Program-made: the position numbers and the translations under genes | From: Pseudonocardiales bacterium | GTDB taxonomy: Bacteria; Actinomycetota; Actinomycetes; Mycobacteriales; Jatrophihabitantaceae | NCBI GenBank assembly: GCA_030840415.1 | Contig: JAVEEO010000566.1 | Coordinates: 1 to 13,680, forward strand | Reading direction: 5' to 3' | DNA length: 13,680 nt | Notes under the pieces: generated by a model | What the model was told of the DNA's origin: nothing | Seen by the model: only the letters and a program-made list of their open reading frames with translations | Database searches by the model: none | Shown here: in pieces, positions 1 through 5,603 of the stretch | Layout: each line of letters starts with the position of its first letter | Position numbering within the stretch: position 1 is the stretch's first letter

Positions 1-736
1 GCGGCAGCCGGACAGCACCGGCCTTGCGGCGCGGCCGGTAGCTGGCCTCGATCAGCCGCGGGCCGGCCGCCGCACCGCCGCCGACGGCCAGCATGCCGCC
101 GAAGCCGTGCTCGGCCAGCCAGGCCTCCTCGCGCACGGCCACCGTGCAGCCGGCCGGGGTGAGCTGCTGTTCGGCCAGCTCACCCAGTCTGGCCGGGGTC
201 AGGTCGTTGGCCGGGGTGTTGCCCAGATCGCGGGCCCAGCCGGCGGCGTCGGCGGCCTCGTCGCCGGCGGTCAGGCCGGCCCGATCCACATTGCCGATCA
301 GGTCGATCTGGTGCAGGGGCTCCTGCGCGTCGGAGGCCAGGCTGAACTGGTAGCCGCCGAGCACCAGCCCCTCGGCGAGCGCCCGGCTCTGCTGCGGGCT
401 CGGGGCGTCGATGGCCACGCACACGCTGCGTGCCTCGGGCAGTCGTTCGATCCGCCGGCCCAGCGCGACCGCCGCCACCCGCAGGTCGTCGGGGCCGGCG
501 TCGCCGAGGCCCACGATCAGCACCGTGGCCGGTATCGCACCGGGCAGCGTCACGGTGTGGAGCGCGCCGGCCTCGGCGCCGGGCTGCTCGGCCGCGACGT
601 ACTGCGCGCAGGCCTCGGCCGCCGCTACCGGCAGCGCCGTAGTGGACACGTCGTGCAGCTGCAGGTCGGAGCCGATCAGGCCGAGGGCCACCACGTCGGC
701 GGCGCTACGGCGTTCGGGGATCTGCAGCAGGATCAC
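1..736 (-). CDS. pepA: Leucyl aminopeptidase (M17 family), N-terminal part only
   Basis: Cytosolic M17 metallo-aminopeptidase that removes N-terminal residues from peptides. The visible part is 245 codons, starting at a GTG (734-736) placed 8 bases after a TGAGG Shine-Dalgarno-like stretch; an in-frame TGA lies just upstream, so the start cannot be much earlier. Residues 1-160 look like the poorly conserved macrodomain-like N-terminal domain. Residues 170-180 carry the family linker motif with NTPAND (173-178), followed by GFGGMLAVGGG (211-221) and a PRLIEASYRP strand (226-235), as at the beginning of the M17 catalytic domain. The metal-binding lysine/aspartate motif that normally follows lies beyond the left window edge, so catalytic competence cannot be judged. 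No hallmark distinguishes it from a general PepA/PepB-type enzyme. The family call is firm; the exact physiological role is inferred. Confidence 0.9.
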   Translation of the reverse strand, partial: MILLQIPERRSAADVVALGLIGSDLQLHDVSTTALPVAAAEACAQYVAAEQPGAEAGALHTVTLPGAIPATVLIVGLGDAGPDDLRVAAVALGRRIERLPEARSVCVAIDAPSPQQSRALAEGLVLGGYQFSLASDAQEPLHQIDLIGNVDRAGLTAGDEAADAAGWARDLGNTPANDLTPARLGELAEQQLTPAGCTVAVREEAWLAEHGFGGMLAVGGGAAAGPRLIEASYRPRRKAGAVRLP

Positions 737-833
737 GAGGACCTCATTCCGGTGTCAGGGAGCCGATGTCGAGGGTGGGGTGGCGCAGGTCAGGTCGGCG
801 GGTGCGGCCGGTAGCTGCCGGCGGGCATGGCGC

Positions 834-882
834 GGCCCCAGCCATGTTCGGTACGGCCAGGCGCCCGAACCTGACTGGGGCC
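834..882 (-). terminator. Imperfect hairpin 13 nt after the DUF3117 stop
   Basis: Outer arms GGCCCCAG (834-841) and CTGGGGCC (875-882) are perfect 8-bp complements. Inner arms GTTCGG (846-851) and CCGAAC (865-870) are perfect 6-bp complements. They are separated by a symmetric 4x4 internal loop and capped by a 13-nt loop. The structure begins 12-13 nt after the TAG of the DUF3117 gene and lies upstream of pepA, which is the usual place for a 3'-end hairpin. There is no U tract, so it is a terminator of the GC-rich, U-less kind often proposed in actinomycetes, or an mRNA-stabilising hairpin. The rest of the 737-894 gap shows nothing else. Confidence 0.55.
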
Positions 883-894
883 GAAGGGAGCCCG

Positions 895-1062
895 CTAGCC
901 GACGGCCGCTGACAGTGCCTGGGACAGCGCACTGGCCTCATCAGCTGAGAGCTCCACGACGAGACGGCCGCCGCCTTCCAGCGGAACGCGCATCACCAAG
1001 CCCCGTCCTTCCTTGGTGACCTCCAGCGGACCATCACCCGTCCGCGGCTTCATCGCCGCCAT
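895..1062 (-). CDS. Small DUF3117 protein (55 aa)
   Basis: A 55-residue protein that begins MAAMKPRTGDGPLE and continues with an EGRGLVMRVPLEGGGRLVVEL core (from residue 18), ending ALSAAVG. This matches the actinobacterial DUF3117 family, whose mycobacterial member sits next to tag in the same way. ATG at 1060-1062 has a strong Shine-Dalgarno (AGGAGG, 6 nt spacer), and the stop is TAG at 895-897. The core is predicted as two or three beta strands followed by a short amphipathic helix (SADEASALSQALSAAV). Function is unknown; no catalytic motif is visible. It is divergent from the crotonase gene and followed by a hairpin, so it is probably a single-gene transcript. The MKPRTGDGPLE start is the most diagnostic stretch. 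Its short length makes it easy to miss. Confidence 0.9.
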   Translation of the reverse strand: MAAMKPRTGDGPLEVTKEGRGLVMRVPLEGGGRLVVELSADEASALSQALSAAVG

Positions 1063-1089
1063 CCGTGCCTCCTATGCGCTTGGAACTGC

Positions 1090-1117
1090 ATCATCACGTC
1101 AGCCGATCAGCCTGCAA
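1090..1117 (-). promoter_or_regulatory. Candidate promoter of the DUF3117 gene
   Basis: On the minus strand, TTGCAG (1112-1117) and GATGAT (1090-1095) are separated by 16 bp, resembling -35 and -10 boxes (3/6 and 4/6 matches to consensus). A transcription start near 1083 would give a leader of about 20 nt that contains the AGGAGG ribosome site of the DUF3117 gene. There is no TANNNT element, so confidence is low. Confidence 0.3.
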
Positions 1118-1204
1118 CCGGGCAGTGCTACTCACATTGTCTCGCATCGTCGGCCATGCGGCCAAAGCGGCCCGGGGAAACCCGCGCCGCCGGTTGCGAT
1201 GTCC

Positions 1205-1210
1205 TAGGCT
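1205..1210 (+). promoter_or_regulatory. -10 element of a likely leaderless promoter (crotonase gene)
   Basis: TAGGCT is followed by a 6-nt spacer (1211-1216) and then the ATG at 1217, so the expected transcription start coincides with the start codon. No Shine-Dalgarno precedes the ATG. This is the actinobacterial leaderless arrangement. No convincing -35 box is seen. Confidence 0.6.
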
Positions 1211-1216
1211 GCCGGT

Positions 1217-2005
1217 ATGGCTGATGTGCTGCTGATCGACCGGACCGACGGCGTGGCGACCCTGACCATGAACCGCCCTGAGTCGATGAACGCGCTGTCC
1301 ACCGAGCTCAAGGACGCCCTGGTGACCACCCTGGCGGCTGTCGGAGCAGACAGTTCGGTACGCGCCGTGGTGCTGACCGGCAGCGGCCGGGGCTTCTGCG
1401 TCGGCCAGGACCTCAGCGAGCACGTCCAGCTGCTGGAGGCCGGCGACCCGGCCCCGCTGCGCACCGTGGTCGAGCACTACAACCCGATCGCCCTGTCGTT
1501 GGCGCAGATGCCCAAGCCGGTCATCGCGGCGGTGAACGGAACGGCTGCCGGTGCCGGTGCCTCGTTCAGCTTCGCCTGCGACTTCCGGATCGTTGCCGAG
1601 GAGGCCAAGTTCCTGCTGGCCTTCGCCAACGTCGGGTTGGCTCTGGACAGCGGCGCCTCCTGGACGCTGCCCCGGCTGATCGGCGCCGGCCGGGCACTCG
1701 AGCTGTCCCTGCTGGGCCGTCCGATCACCGCCCAGCAGGCGCAGCAGTACGGCCTGGTGACCCAGTTGCTGCCGGCCGATCAGGTGTTGCCCGCCGCCCA
1801 GCAACTGGCCGCCCAGCTGGCCGCCGGACCCACCGTCGCCTACGCCGGCATCAAGAACGCGATCCATTACGCGGCGACGGCGACCTTCGAGCAGGCCCTG
1901 GAGCGGGAGGCCGTGCTGCAAGCCGCCGCCGGGGCGACCGAGGACCACAAGGCAGCCACCGCGGCCTTCGTGGCCAAGCAGAAGCCGGTCTTCACCGGCC
2001 GCTGA
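1217..2005 (+). CDS. Enoyl-CoA hydratase/isomerase (crotonase) family, PaaG-like active site
   Basis: A 262-residue single-domain crotonase, normal length for the family. Seen: N-terminal TLTMNRPESMNAL (16-28), acyl-CoA/oxyanion segment GRGFCVGQDL (57-66), second oxyanion segment VNGTAAGAGASF (106-117), ACDFRI (120-125), helical segment LPRLIG (151-156) and a KQKPVFTGR C-terminus. Both glutamates of classical enoyl-CoA hydratase are absent by alignment (S116 and F136 in their places). An aspartate, D144 in ALDSGASW, sits where PaaG-type epoxyphenylacetyl-CoA isomerases and Delta3-Delta2 isomerase relatives carry their acid. Isomerase chemistry is therefore more likely than simple hydration. 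No phenylacetate or beta-oxidation genes are nearby, so the substrate is unknown. It is transcribed alone from its own leaderless promoter and converges on tag across a hairpin. It interrupts the otherwise conserved tag-DUF3117 pairing. Confidence 0.9.
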   Translation: MADVLLIDRTDGVATLTMNRPESMNALSTELKDALVTTLAAVGADSSVRAVVLTGSGRGFCVGQDLSEHVQLLEAGDPAPLRTVVEHYNPIALSLAQMPKPVIAAVNGTAAGAGASFSFACDFRIVAEEAKFLLAFANVGLALDSGASWTLPRLIGAGRALELSLLGRPITAQQAQQYGLVTQLLPADQVLPAAQQLAAQLAAGPTVAYAGIKNAIHYAATATFEQALEREAVLQAAAGATEDHKAATAAFVAKQKPVFTGR

Positions 2006-2009
2006 TCCC

Positions 2010-2029
2010 TCGGGCGGGGTTCCGCCCGA
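2010..2029. terminator. Bidirectional hairpin terminator between the crotonase gene and tag
   Basis: A perfect 8-bp stem (TCGGGCGG / CCGCCCGA) with a GGTT tetraloop sits 4 nt after the crotonase stop and 12 nt after the tag stop, in the 36-bp gap between convergent genes. It has no U tract on either strand. Position and stability support a shared terminator. Confidence 0.75.
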
Positions 2030-2041
2030 CCAAGGGGTGGG

Positions 2042-2617
2042 TCAGTTGCTCGAAGGGTCGGCGCGGAAGCAGTAGGCGACGTGGTCGTCGACCATGCCGG
2101 TGGCCTGCATCATCGCGTAGGCGGTGGTCGGCCCGACGAAGGCGAAGCCGCGCCGCTTGAGTTCCTTGGCCATCGCCTTGGACTCCGGCGTGATCGCCGG
2201 GATGTCGGTCATCAGCGCCGGCCGCTGGTGCTCGGCGGGGGCGAAGGACCACAGCAGCTCGGTCAGGCCCTCGGGGACCTGGTCGAGGATGGCGCGGGCA
2301 TTGTTCACCGCCGCCGCCACCTTGGCCCGGTTGCGGACGATGCCGGGATCGGCCATCAGCCGCTGCTGATCGGCCTCGTCGAAGCGGGCCACCGTTTCGA
2401 TGTCGAAGCCGGCGAACGCGGCCCGGAAGTTCTCGCGCTTGCGCAGGATGGTGATCCAGGACAGCCCGGACTGGAACGCCTCCAGGCTCAACCGCTCGAA
2501 CAGGGCGTTGTCACCGCGCAGCGGGACGCCCCATTCGGTGTCGTGGTAGGCCACGTAGTCCGGCGTGCTGTCGCCCCAATCGCATCTGCGGCGGTCGTCG
2601 CTGGTGCCGTCGCCCAC
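2042..2617 (-). CDS. tag: DNA-3-methyladenine glycosylase I (Tag)
   Basis: Base-excision repair glycosylase that removes 3-methyladenine from alkylated DNA; cytosolic. At 191 residues it has the normal family length. The zinc tetrad of the family is complete: C12 (in RCDW), H25 (in YHDTEWGVP), H179 and C183 (in VDDHVAYC), with the same C-x12-H and H-x3-C spacings as E. coli Tag. E46 in LEAFQSGLSW matches the base-recognising glutamate; ITILRKRENFRAAF (55-68) and IVRNRAKV follow as expected. Translation begins at a GTG (2615-2617) that directly abuts the TGA of the upstream DivIVA-like gene, which implies coupling, and no separate promoter is visible. The tag/DivIVA-like/DUF3117 neighbourhood is also seen in mycobacteria (tagA). 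A short polar tail (ADPSSN) follows the last zinc ligand. Identification is firm. Confidence 0.97.
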   Translation of the reverse strand: MGDGTSDDRRRCDWGDSTPDYVAYHDTEWGVPLRGDNALFERLSLEAFQSGLSWITILRKRENFRAAFAGFDIETVARFDEADQQRLMADPGIVRNRAKVAAAVNNARAILDQVPEGLTELLWSFAPAEHQRPALMTDIPAITPESKAMAKELKRRGFAFVGPTTAYAMMQATGMVDDHVAYCFRADPSSN

Positions 2618-2986
2618 TCAGAACTCCTTGCCCGGGTGGAGGTTCGGCGACTCCGGCGCCTGCCGGTCCTGCGAAGGCTGGGGCTGGCCGGGGCCCGGAG
2701 GAGCCTGCGAGCGCAACCGGGCGATCTCCTCGTCGCGCACCACGATCTCGGCGGCCAGCCGGTCGATCAGGTCGTCGGTCTCGGCGAACCGGTAGCCGCG
2801 CACCCCCACCGGGATCCGCACCCGGTCCAGGTCCTCGCGCACCATCCGGCGGTCGGCGGGCAGTGCGAAGGGCCGGTTGTCGCGTTGCGGGGTCAGCGAC
2901 AGCCCGTTGGGCAGCAGGGCGACCACGCCGTAGAACACCAGCGCGGCCACCACCAGGGCCAGCAGCAGGTAGCCGAGCAGCATCAT
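2618..2986 (-). CDS. Membrane-anchored DivIVA-like protein (122 aa)
   Basis: The protein has one N-terminal membrane segment (about residues 4-25, LGYLLLALVVAALVFYGVVALL). A cytosolic part follows with VRGYRFAETDDLIDRLAAEIVVRDEEIARL (about 62-91), which resembles the short DivIVA-domain motif (GYRxxEVDxFLD type) running into a coiled coil. The C-terminal tail is disordered and rich in Pro/Gln (95-122). It matches in kind the small protein encoded beside tagA in mycobacteria. A role at the cell envelope or as a partner of polar growth proteins is an inference. The ATG at 2984-2986 was chosen because AGGAT sits 7 nt upstream; a TTG two codons earlier would abut that site, and the next ATG (2981-2983) is also possible. 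It lies 61 bp after the second LOG gene, and its TGA touches the GTG of tag. Confidence 0.8.
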   Translation of the reverse strand: MMLLGYLLLALVVAALVFYGVVALLPNGLSLTPQRDNRPFALPADRRMVREDLDRVRIPVGVRGYRFAETDDLIDRLAAEIVVRDEEIARLRSQAPPGPGQPQPSQDRQAPESPNLHPGKEF

Positions 2987-3047
2987 GGCCAAATCCTGGC
3001 ACGCCGATCCGACAACCGTCGACCGGGCCCGGACGAGCGCGGCGACT

Positions 3048-3578
3048 TCACAGCAGCGCGAACGCCGCCTCGACGTCGCCGACCCGGTGCAGCCGCTGCC
3101 AGGCGGCCGGCCGAACGAAACCGCGTTCGATCATCGACTCCAGGAACTGCCAGAGCGGGGCGTAGAAGCCGTCCGGGTCGAGCACGATCACCGGTTTCGG
3201 GTGCATGCCCAGCGAGCCGGCCGTCCAGACCTCGAAGAACTCCTCCAGGGTGCCGATGCCGCCGGGCAGTACCAGGAAGGCATCGGCAGAGGCGTCCATC
3301 AGCGCCTTGCGCTCGCGCATGGTCTCGACCACCACCAGCTCGTCGGAGTCGGTGTCGGCCACCTCGTAGTCCACCAGGTGCTGCGGGATCACCCCGAGCG
3401 TGCGGGCACCGTGCGCCCGGGCGGCGGCGGCCACCTCGCCCATCATCGAGACCCGGCCGCCGCCGGAGACCAGCCGGTGCCCGCCCTTGCCGATCCGGGC
3501 GCCGACCTCGGCCGCCAGCTGCAGGTAGGACGGGTCGATGCCGGGCGCGGAGGCACAGAAGACGCAGACCGAAGCCAT
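3048..3578 (-). CDS. LOG family protein (TIGR00730), short copy
   Basis: A 176-residue Rossmann-fold protein of the LOG / 'lysine decarboxylase-like' family. Characterised members hydrolyse nucleoside 5'-monophosphates such as cytokinin riboside monophosphates, releasing the base from ribose-5-phosphate. Motifs seen: VCVFCAS at the N-terminus, nucleotide-binding loop SGGGRVSMMG (38-47), ETMRERKALM (85-94) with the conserved Arg/Lys, and the signature PGGIGTLEE (105-113), whose Glu is catalytic in the family. The length is typical of stand-alone LOG enzymes. It starts at ATG 3576-3578, only 2 nt after the TAG of the upstream LOG paralogue, and no good Shine-Dalgarno is present, so translation is probably coupled. 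The same frame stays open far upstream, but that part is antiphase to the other LOG gene and is not coding. The in vivo substrate is unknown; the old label 'lysine decarboxylase' should not be used. Confidence 0.93.
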   Translation of the reverse strand: MASVCVFCASAPGIDPSYLQLAAEVGARIGKGGHRLVSGGGRVSMMGEVAAAARAHGARTLGVIPQHLVDYEVADTDSDELVVVETMRERKALMDASADAFLVLPGGIGTLEEFFEVWTAGSLGMHPKPVIVLDPDGFYAPLWQFLESMIERGFVRPAAWQRLHRVGDVEAAFALL

Positions 3579-3580
3579 CT

Positions 3581-4411
3581 CTACTGGGCATCCCCGGCGC
3601 CGGCCGACCGGGCCTCGGCGTGCGCGGCGTGCTCGGTCAGCTCCTGCGCCGAGCGGTGCGCGTCGGCCTCGACGATGATCGCCACCGCCTCCTCGACGTC
3701 GGAGGTGACCCGGATCAGTTCCAGGTCGGCGGCCCCGATCTTGGCCTCGGGAAGCACGGTGTCGCGGATCCAGTCCAGCAGCCCGGACCAGTACCGCTCG
3801 CCGAACAGGATCACCGGGAACCGGGTGACCTTGCGGGTCTGCACCAGGGTGAGCGCCTCGAACAGCTCGTCGAGGGTGCCGAACCCGCCTGGCATGATCA
3901 CGAACGCCTGGGCGTACTTGACGAACATCGTCTTGCGGGCGAAGAAGTACCGGAAGTTCAACCCGACGTCGACCCAGTCGTTGAGCCGCTGCTCGAAGGG
4001 CAACTCGATCCCCAGGCCCACCGAGGTGCCGCCCGCTTCGGAGGCTCCCCGATTGGCGGCCTCCATGGTGCCCGGACCACCGCCGGTGATCACCGCGTAG
4101 CCGGCCCGGGCCAGCGCGGCGCCCAGTTGCTGGGCCTGCTGGTAGTCCGGATGCTCGGCGGGGGTGCGGGCCGAGCCGAACACCGACACCGCCGGCCCCA
4201 GCTCGGCCAGCAGGCCGAAACCCTCGACGAATTCGGACTGGATGCGCAGCACCCGCCACGGGTCGGTGTGCAGCCAATCGGTCGGGCCGCCGGAATCCAG
4301 CAGCCGCTGGTCGGTGGTGGGGCCGTCCGGCTCGACCTGACGGCGCCGGAACACCACCGGCCCGCGATGCCGCTCGGCCGGCAGCTTGCCGTCTGGACGT
4401 CCGTTGGTCAT
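3581..4411 (-). CDS. LOG family protein (TIGR00730), long copy with extended ends
   Basis: A 276-residue paralogue of the next gene, with the LOG core at about 72-245. It carries VSVFGSAR (75-82), GGGPGTMEAANRG (110-122), FFARKTMFVKYA (156-167), PGGFGTLDE (174-182) and QTRKVTRFPVILF (191-203). It therefore has the nucleotide-binding loop, the conserved R/K pair and the PGGxGTxxE active-site motif. Unlike the short copy, it has a 70-residue N-terminal extension rich in Arg/Pro/Asp and a charged Ala/Glu/His C-terminal tail. The short and long LOG types commonly occur side by side in actinobacteria. The ATG at 4409-4411 lies 9 nt after the dapE stop. It has no Shine-Dalgarno but has TAGGCT exactly 6 nt upstream, so it may have its own leaderless transcript in addition to dapE readthrough. 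Its exact nucleotide substrate is not known. Confidence 0.92.
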   Translation of the reverse strand: MTNGRPDGKLPAERHRGPVVFRRRQVEPDGPTTDQRLLDSGGPTDWLHTDPWRVLRIQSEFVEGFGLLAELGPAVSVFGSARTPAEHPDYQQAQQLGAALARAGYAVITGGGPGTMEAANRGASEAGGTSVGLGIELPFEQRLNDWVDVGLNFRYFFARKTMFVKYAQAFVIMPGGFGTLDELFEALTLVQTRKVTRFPVILFGERYWSGLLDWIRDTVLPEAKIGAADLELIRVTSDVEEAVAIIVEADAHRSAQELTEHAAHAEARSAGAGDAQ

Positions 4412-4417
4412 CGGTTC

Positions 4418-4423
4418 AGCCTA
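4418..4423 (-). promoter_or_regulatory. -10 element overlapping the dapE stop codon (long LOG gene)
   Basis: On the minus strand TAGGCT (4423 to 4418) is followed by a 6-nt spacer and the ATG of the long LOG gene. Its first three bases are the TAG stop codon of dapE. The hexamer and spacing are identical to those of the crotonase gene, consistent with an internal leaderless promoter within the dapE-LOG run. Confidence 0.5.
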
Positions 4424-5560
4424 GTTCGTGACAACGTGGGGCTCGTCCGAGAATTGCCGGAGGAAGCCGATCAGCAACTGCTCGCAGCGCTCCACCTGTG
4501 CCAGCTCCACCGACTCGTCGGCCCGATGGGCGAGGTTGGGGTCACCGGGGCTGAAGTTCAGCGCTGGAATGCCCAGCGCGCTGAACCGGGAGACGTCGGT
4601 CCAGCCGAGCTTGCCGGCCACCTCCCCGCCGAGCGCGGCCACCGCGCGCTGCGCCAGCGGCCGGTCCAGGCCGGGTCGTGCACCGGGTGCGGAATCGAGC
4701 ACGGCGAGGTCGAAGCCGTCGAACACCGACCGCAGGTGCGCTTCCGCCTCGGCCTCGGACCGGTCCGGGGCGAAGCGGTAGTTGACGGTCACCAGGCACC
4801 GGTCCGGGATCACGTTGCCGGCCACCCCGCCCTCGACGTAGATCGCGTTCAGCCCCTCCCGGTAGGTCAATCCCTCGACCTGCACCTCGCGGGCGCGGTA
4901 GTCGGCCAGCCGCTGCAGGATCGGAGCCGCGAGGTGGATCGCGTTGATCCCCAGCCAGGACCGGGCGCTGTGCGCGCGCCGGCCGTCGGTGCTCAGCTGG
5001 GCGCGCATGCTGCCCTGACAGCCACCCTCGACCGTCCCGTTGGTCGGTTCCAGCAGGATGGCGAGGTCGGCGGCCAGCAGCTCCGGATGCTCGGCGGCCA
5101 CCCGGTTCAGGCCGTTGCGGGTGGCCTCGATCTCCTCGCAGTCGTAGAACAGCCAGGTCAGGTCGACCGCCGGCTCCAGTGCTCCGGTGCCCACCAGCTC
5201 GAGCACCCGCAACTGCAGTGCCACGCCGGACTTCATGTCGGAGCTGCCGCAGCCGTGCAGCCGGCCGTCGGCCACCCGGGACGGCAGGTTGCCGGCCACC
5301 GGCACGGTGTCCAGGTGCCCGGCCAGCACCACCCGCTCCGTCCGGCCGAGTTCGGTGCGCACGATCACCACGTTGCCCAGCCGCCGCACGGCCAGCCGGT
5401 CGTGGCGGCGCGCGGCGGCCTCCACCGCGTCGGTGATGCGGGCCTCGTCGCCGGATACCGACTCGATGTCGACCAGGTCGGCGGTGAGCTGGGCCGACGA
5501 CCGGCTCAGGTCGAGAGCTGCGGGGCCGGGCCCGGACGGCCGGAGGTCAGGAGTGGTCAC
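4421..5560 (-). CDS. dapE: Succinyl-diaminopimelate desuccinylase DapE
   Basis: An M20 di-zinc amidohydrolase that hydrolyses N-succinyl-LL-2,6-diaminopimelate to LL-diaminopimelate and succinate, in the pathway to meso-DAP for peptidoglycan and to lysine; cytosolic. It has 379 residues, normal length. Metal and catalytic residues are all visible: H82 and D84 in GHLDTVP (81-87), D108 in GCGSSDMKSG (103-112), catalytic E142 and ligand E143 in CEEIE, E171 in LEPTNG, and H345 in AHRADE. H197 in RRAHSAR lies in the dimerisation or lid domain. Start: GTG 5558-5560, chosen because TAGCCT lies 7 nt upstream and no Shine-Dalgarno is present, the leaderless layout. It is divergent from dapD across 43 bp, which supports assignment to the succinylase branch over another M20 peptidase. 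Confidence 0.96.
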   Translation of the reverse strand: MTTPDLRPSGPGPAALDLSRSSAQLTADLVDIESVSGDEARITDAVEAAARRHDRLAVRRLGNVVIVRTELGRTERVVLAGHLDTVPVAGNLPSRVADGRLHGCGSSDMKSGVALQLRVLELVGTGALEPAVDLTWLFYDCEEIEATRNGLNRVAAEHPELLAADLAILLEPTNGTVEGGCQGSMRAQLSTDGRRAHSARSWLGINAIHLAAPILQRLADYRAREVQVEGLTYREGLNAIYVEGGVAGNVIPDRCLVTVNYRFAPDRSEAEAEAHLRSVFDGFDLAVLDSAPGARPGLDRPLAQRAVAALGGEVAGKLGWTDVSRFSALGIPALNFSPGDPNLAHRADESVELAQVERCEQLLIGFLRQFSDEPHVVTN

Positions 5561-5567
5561 GGCCAGC

Positions 5568-5573
5568 AGGCTA
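5568..5573 (-). promoter_or_regulatory. -10 element of a likely leaderless dapE promoter
   Basis: Minus-strand TAGCCT is followed by 7 nt and the dapE GTG. There is no Shine-Dalgarno. It lies only 18 bp from the oppositely oriented dapD -10, so each promoter occupies the other's -35 region. Confidence 0.6.
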
Positions 5574-5591
5574 GTCGTCAGCTGCGATGGT

Positions 5592-5597
5592 TAGGGT
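5592..5597 (+). promoter_or_regulatory. -10 element of a likely leaderless dapD promoter
   Basis: TAGGGT is followed by 6 nt (5598-5603) and the dapD GTG at 5604, with no Shine-Dalgarno upstream. No -35 consensus is visible; the -35 region coincides with the dapE -10. Confidence 0.6.
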
Positions 5598-5603
5598 GTC
5601 GGC

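Noticed and set aside
107..814. A 235-codon plus-strand frame at the left edge
   Set aside because: It lies opposite the M17 aminopeptidase, whose NTPAND and GGG segments are clear on the minus strand.
744..941. A 65-codon minus-strand frame overlapping the end of DUF3117
   Set aside because: It spans the hairpin and the 3' part of DUF3117 in another phase, is rich in Arg/Pro, and has no ribosome site or family.
1094..1948. A 284-codon minus-strand frame inside the crotonase gene
   Set aside because: Antisense shadow of a gene with full crotonase motifs; no recognisable protein.
3579..4277. In-frame upstream extension of the short LOG gene, giving 409 residues
   Set aside because: The added part is Arg/Gly/Ala-rich, out of phase with the true long LOG gene it overlaps, and lacks family similarity; the LOG fold starts at MASVCVFCAS.
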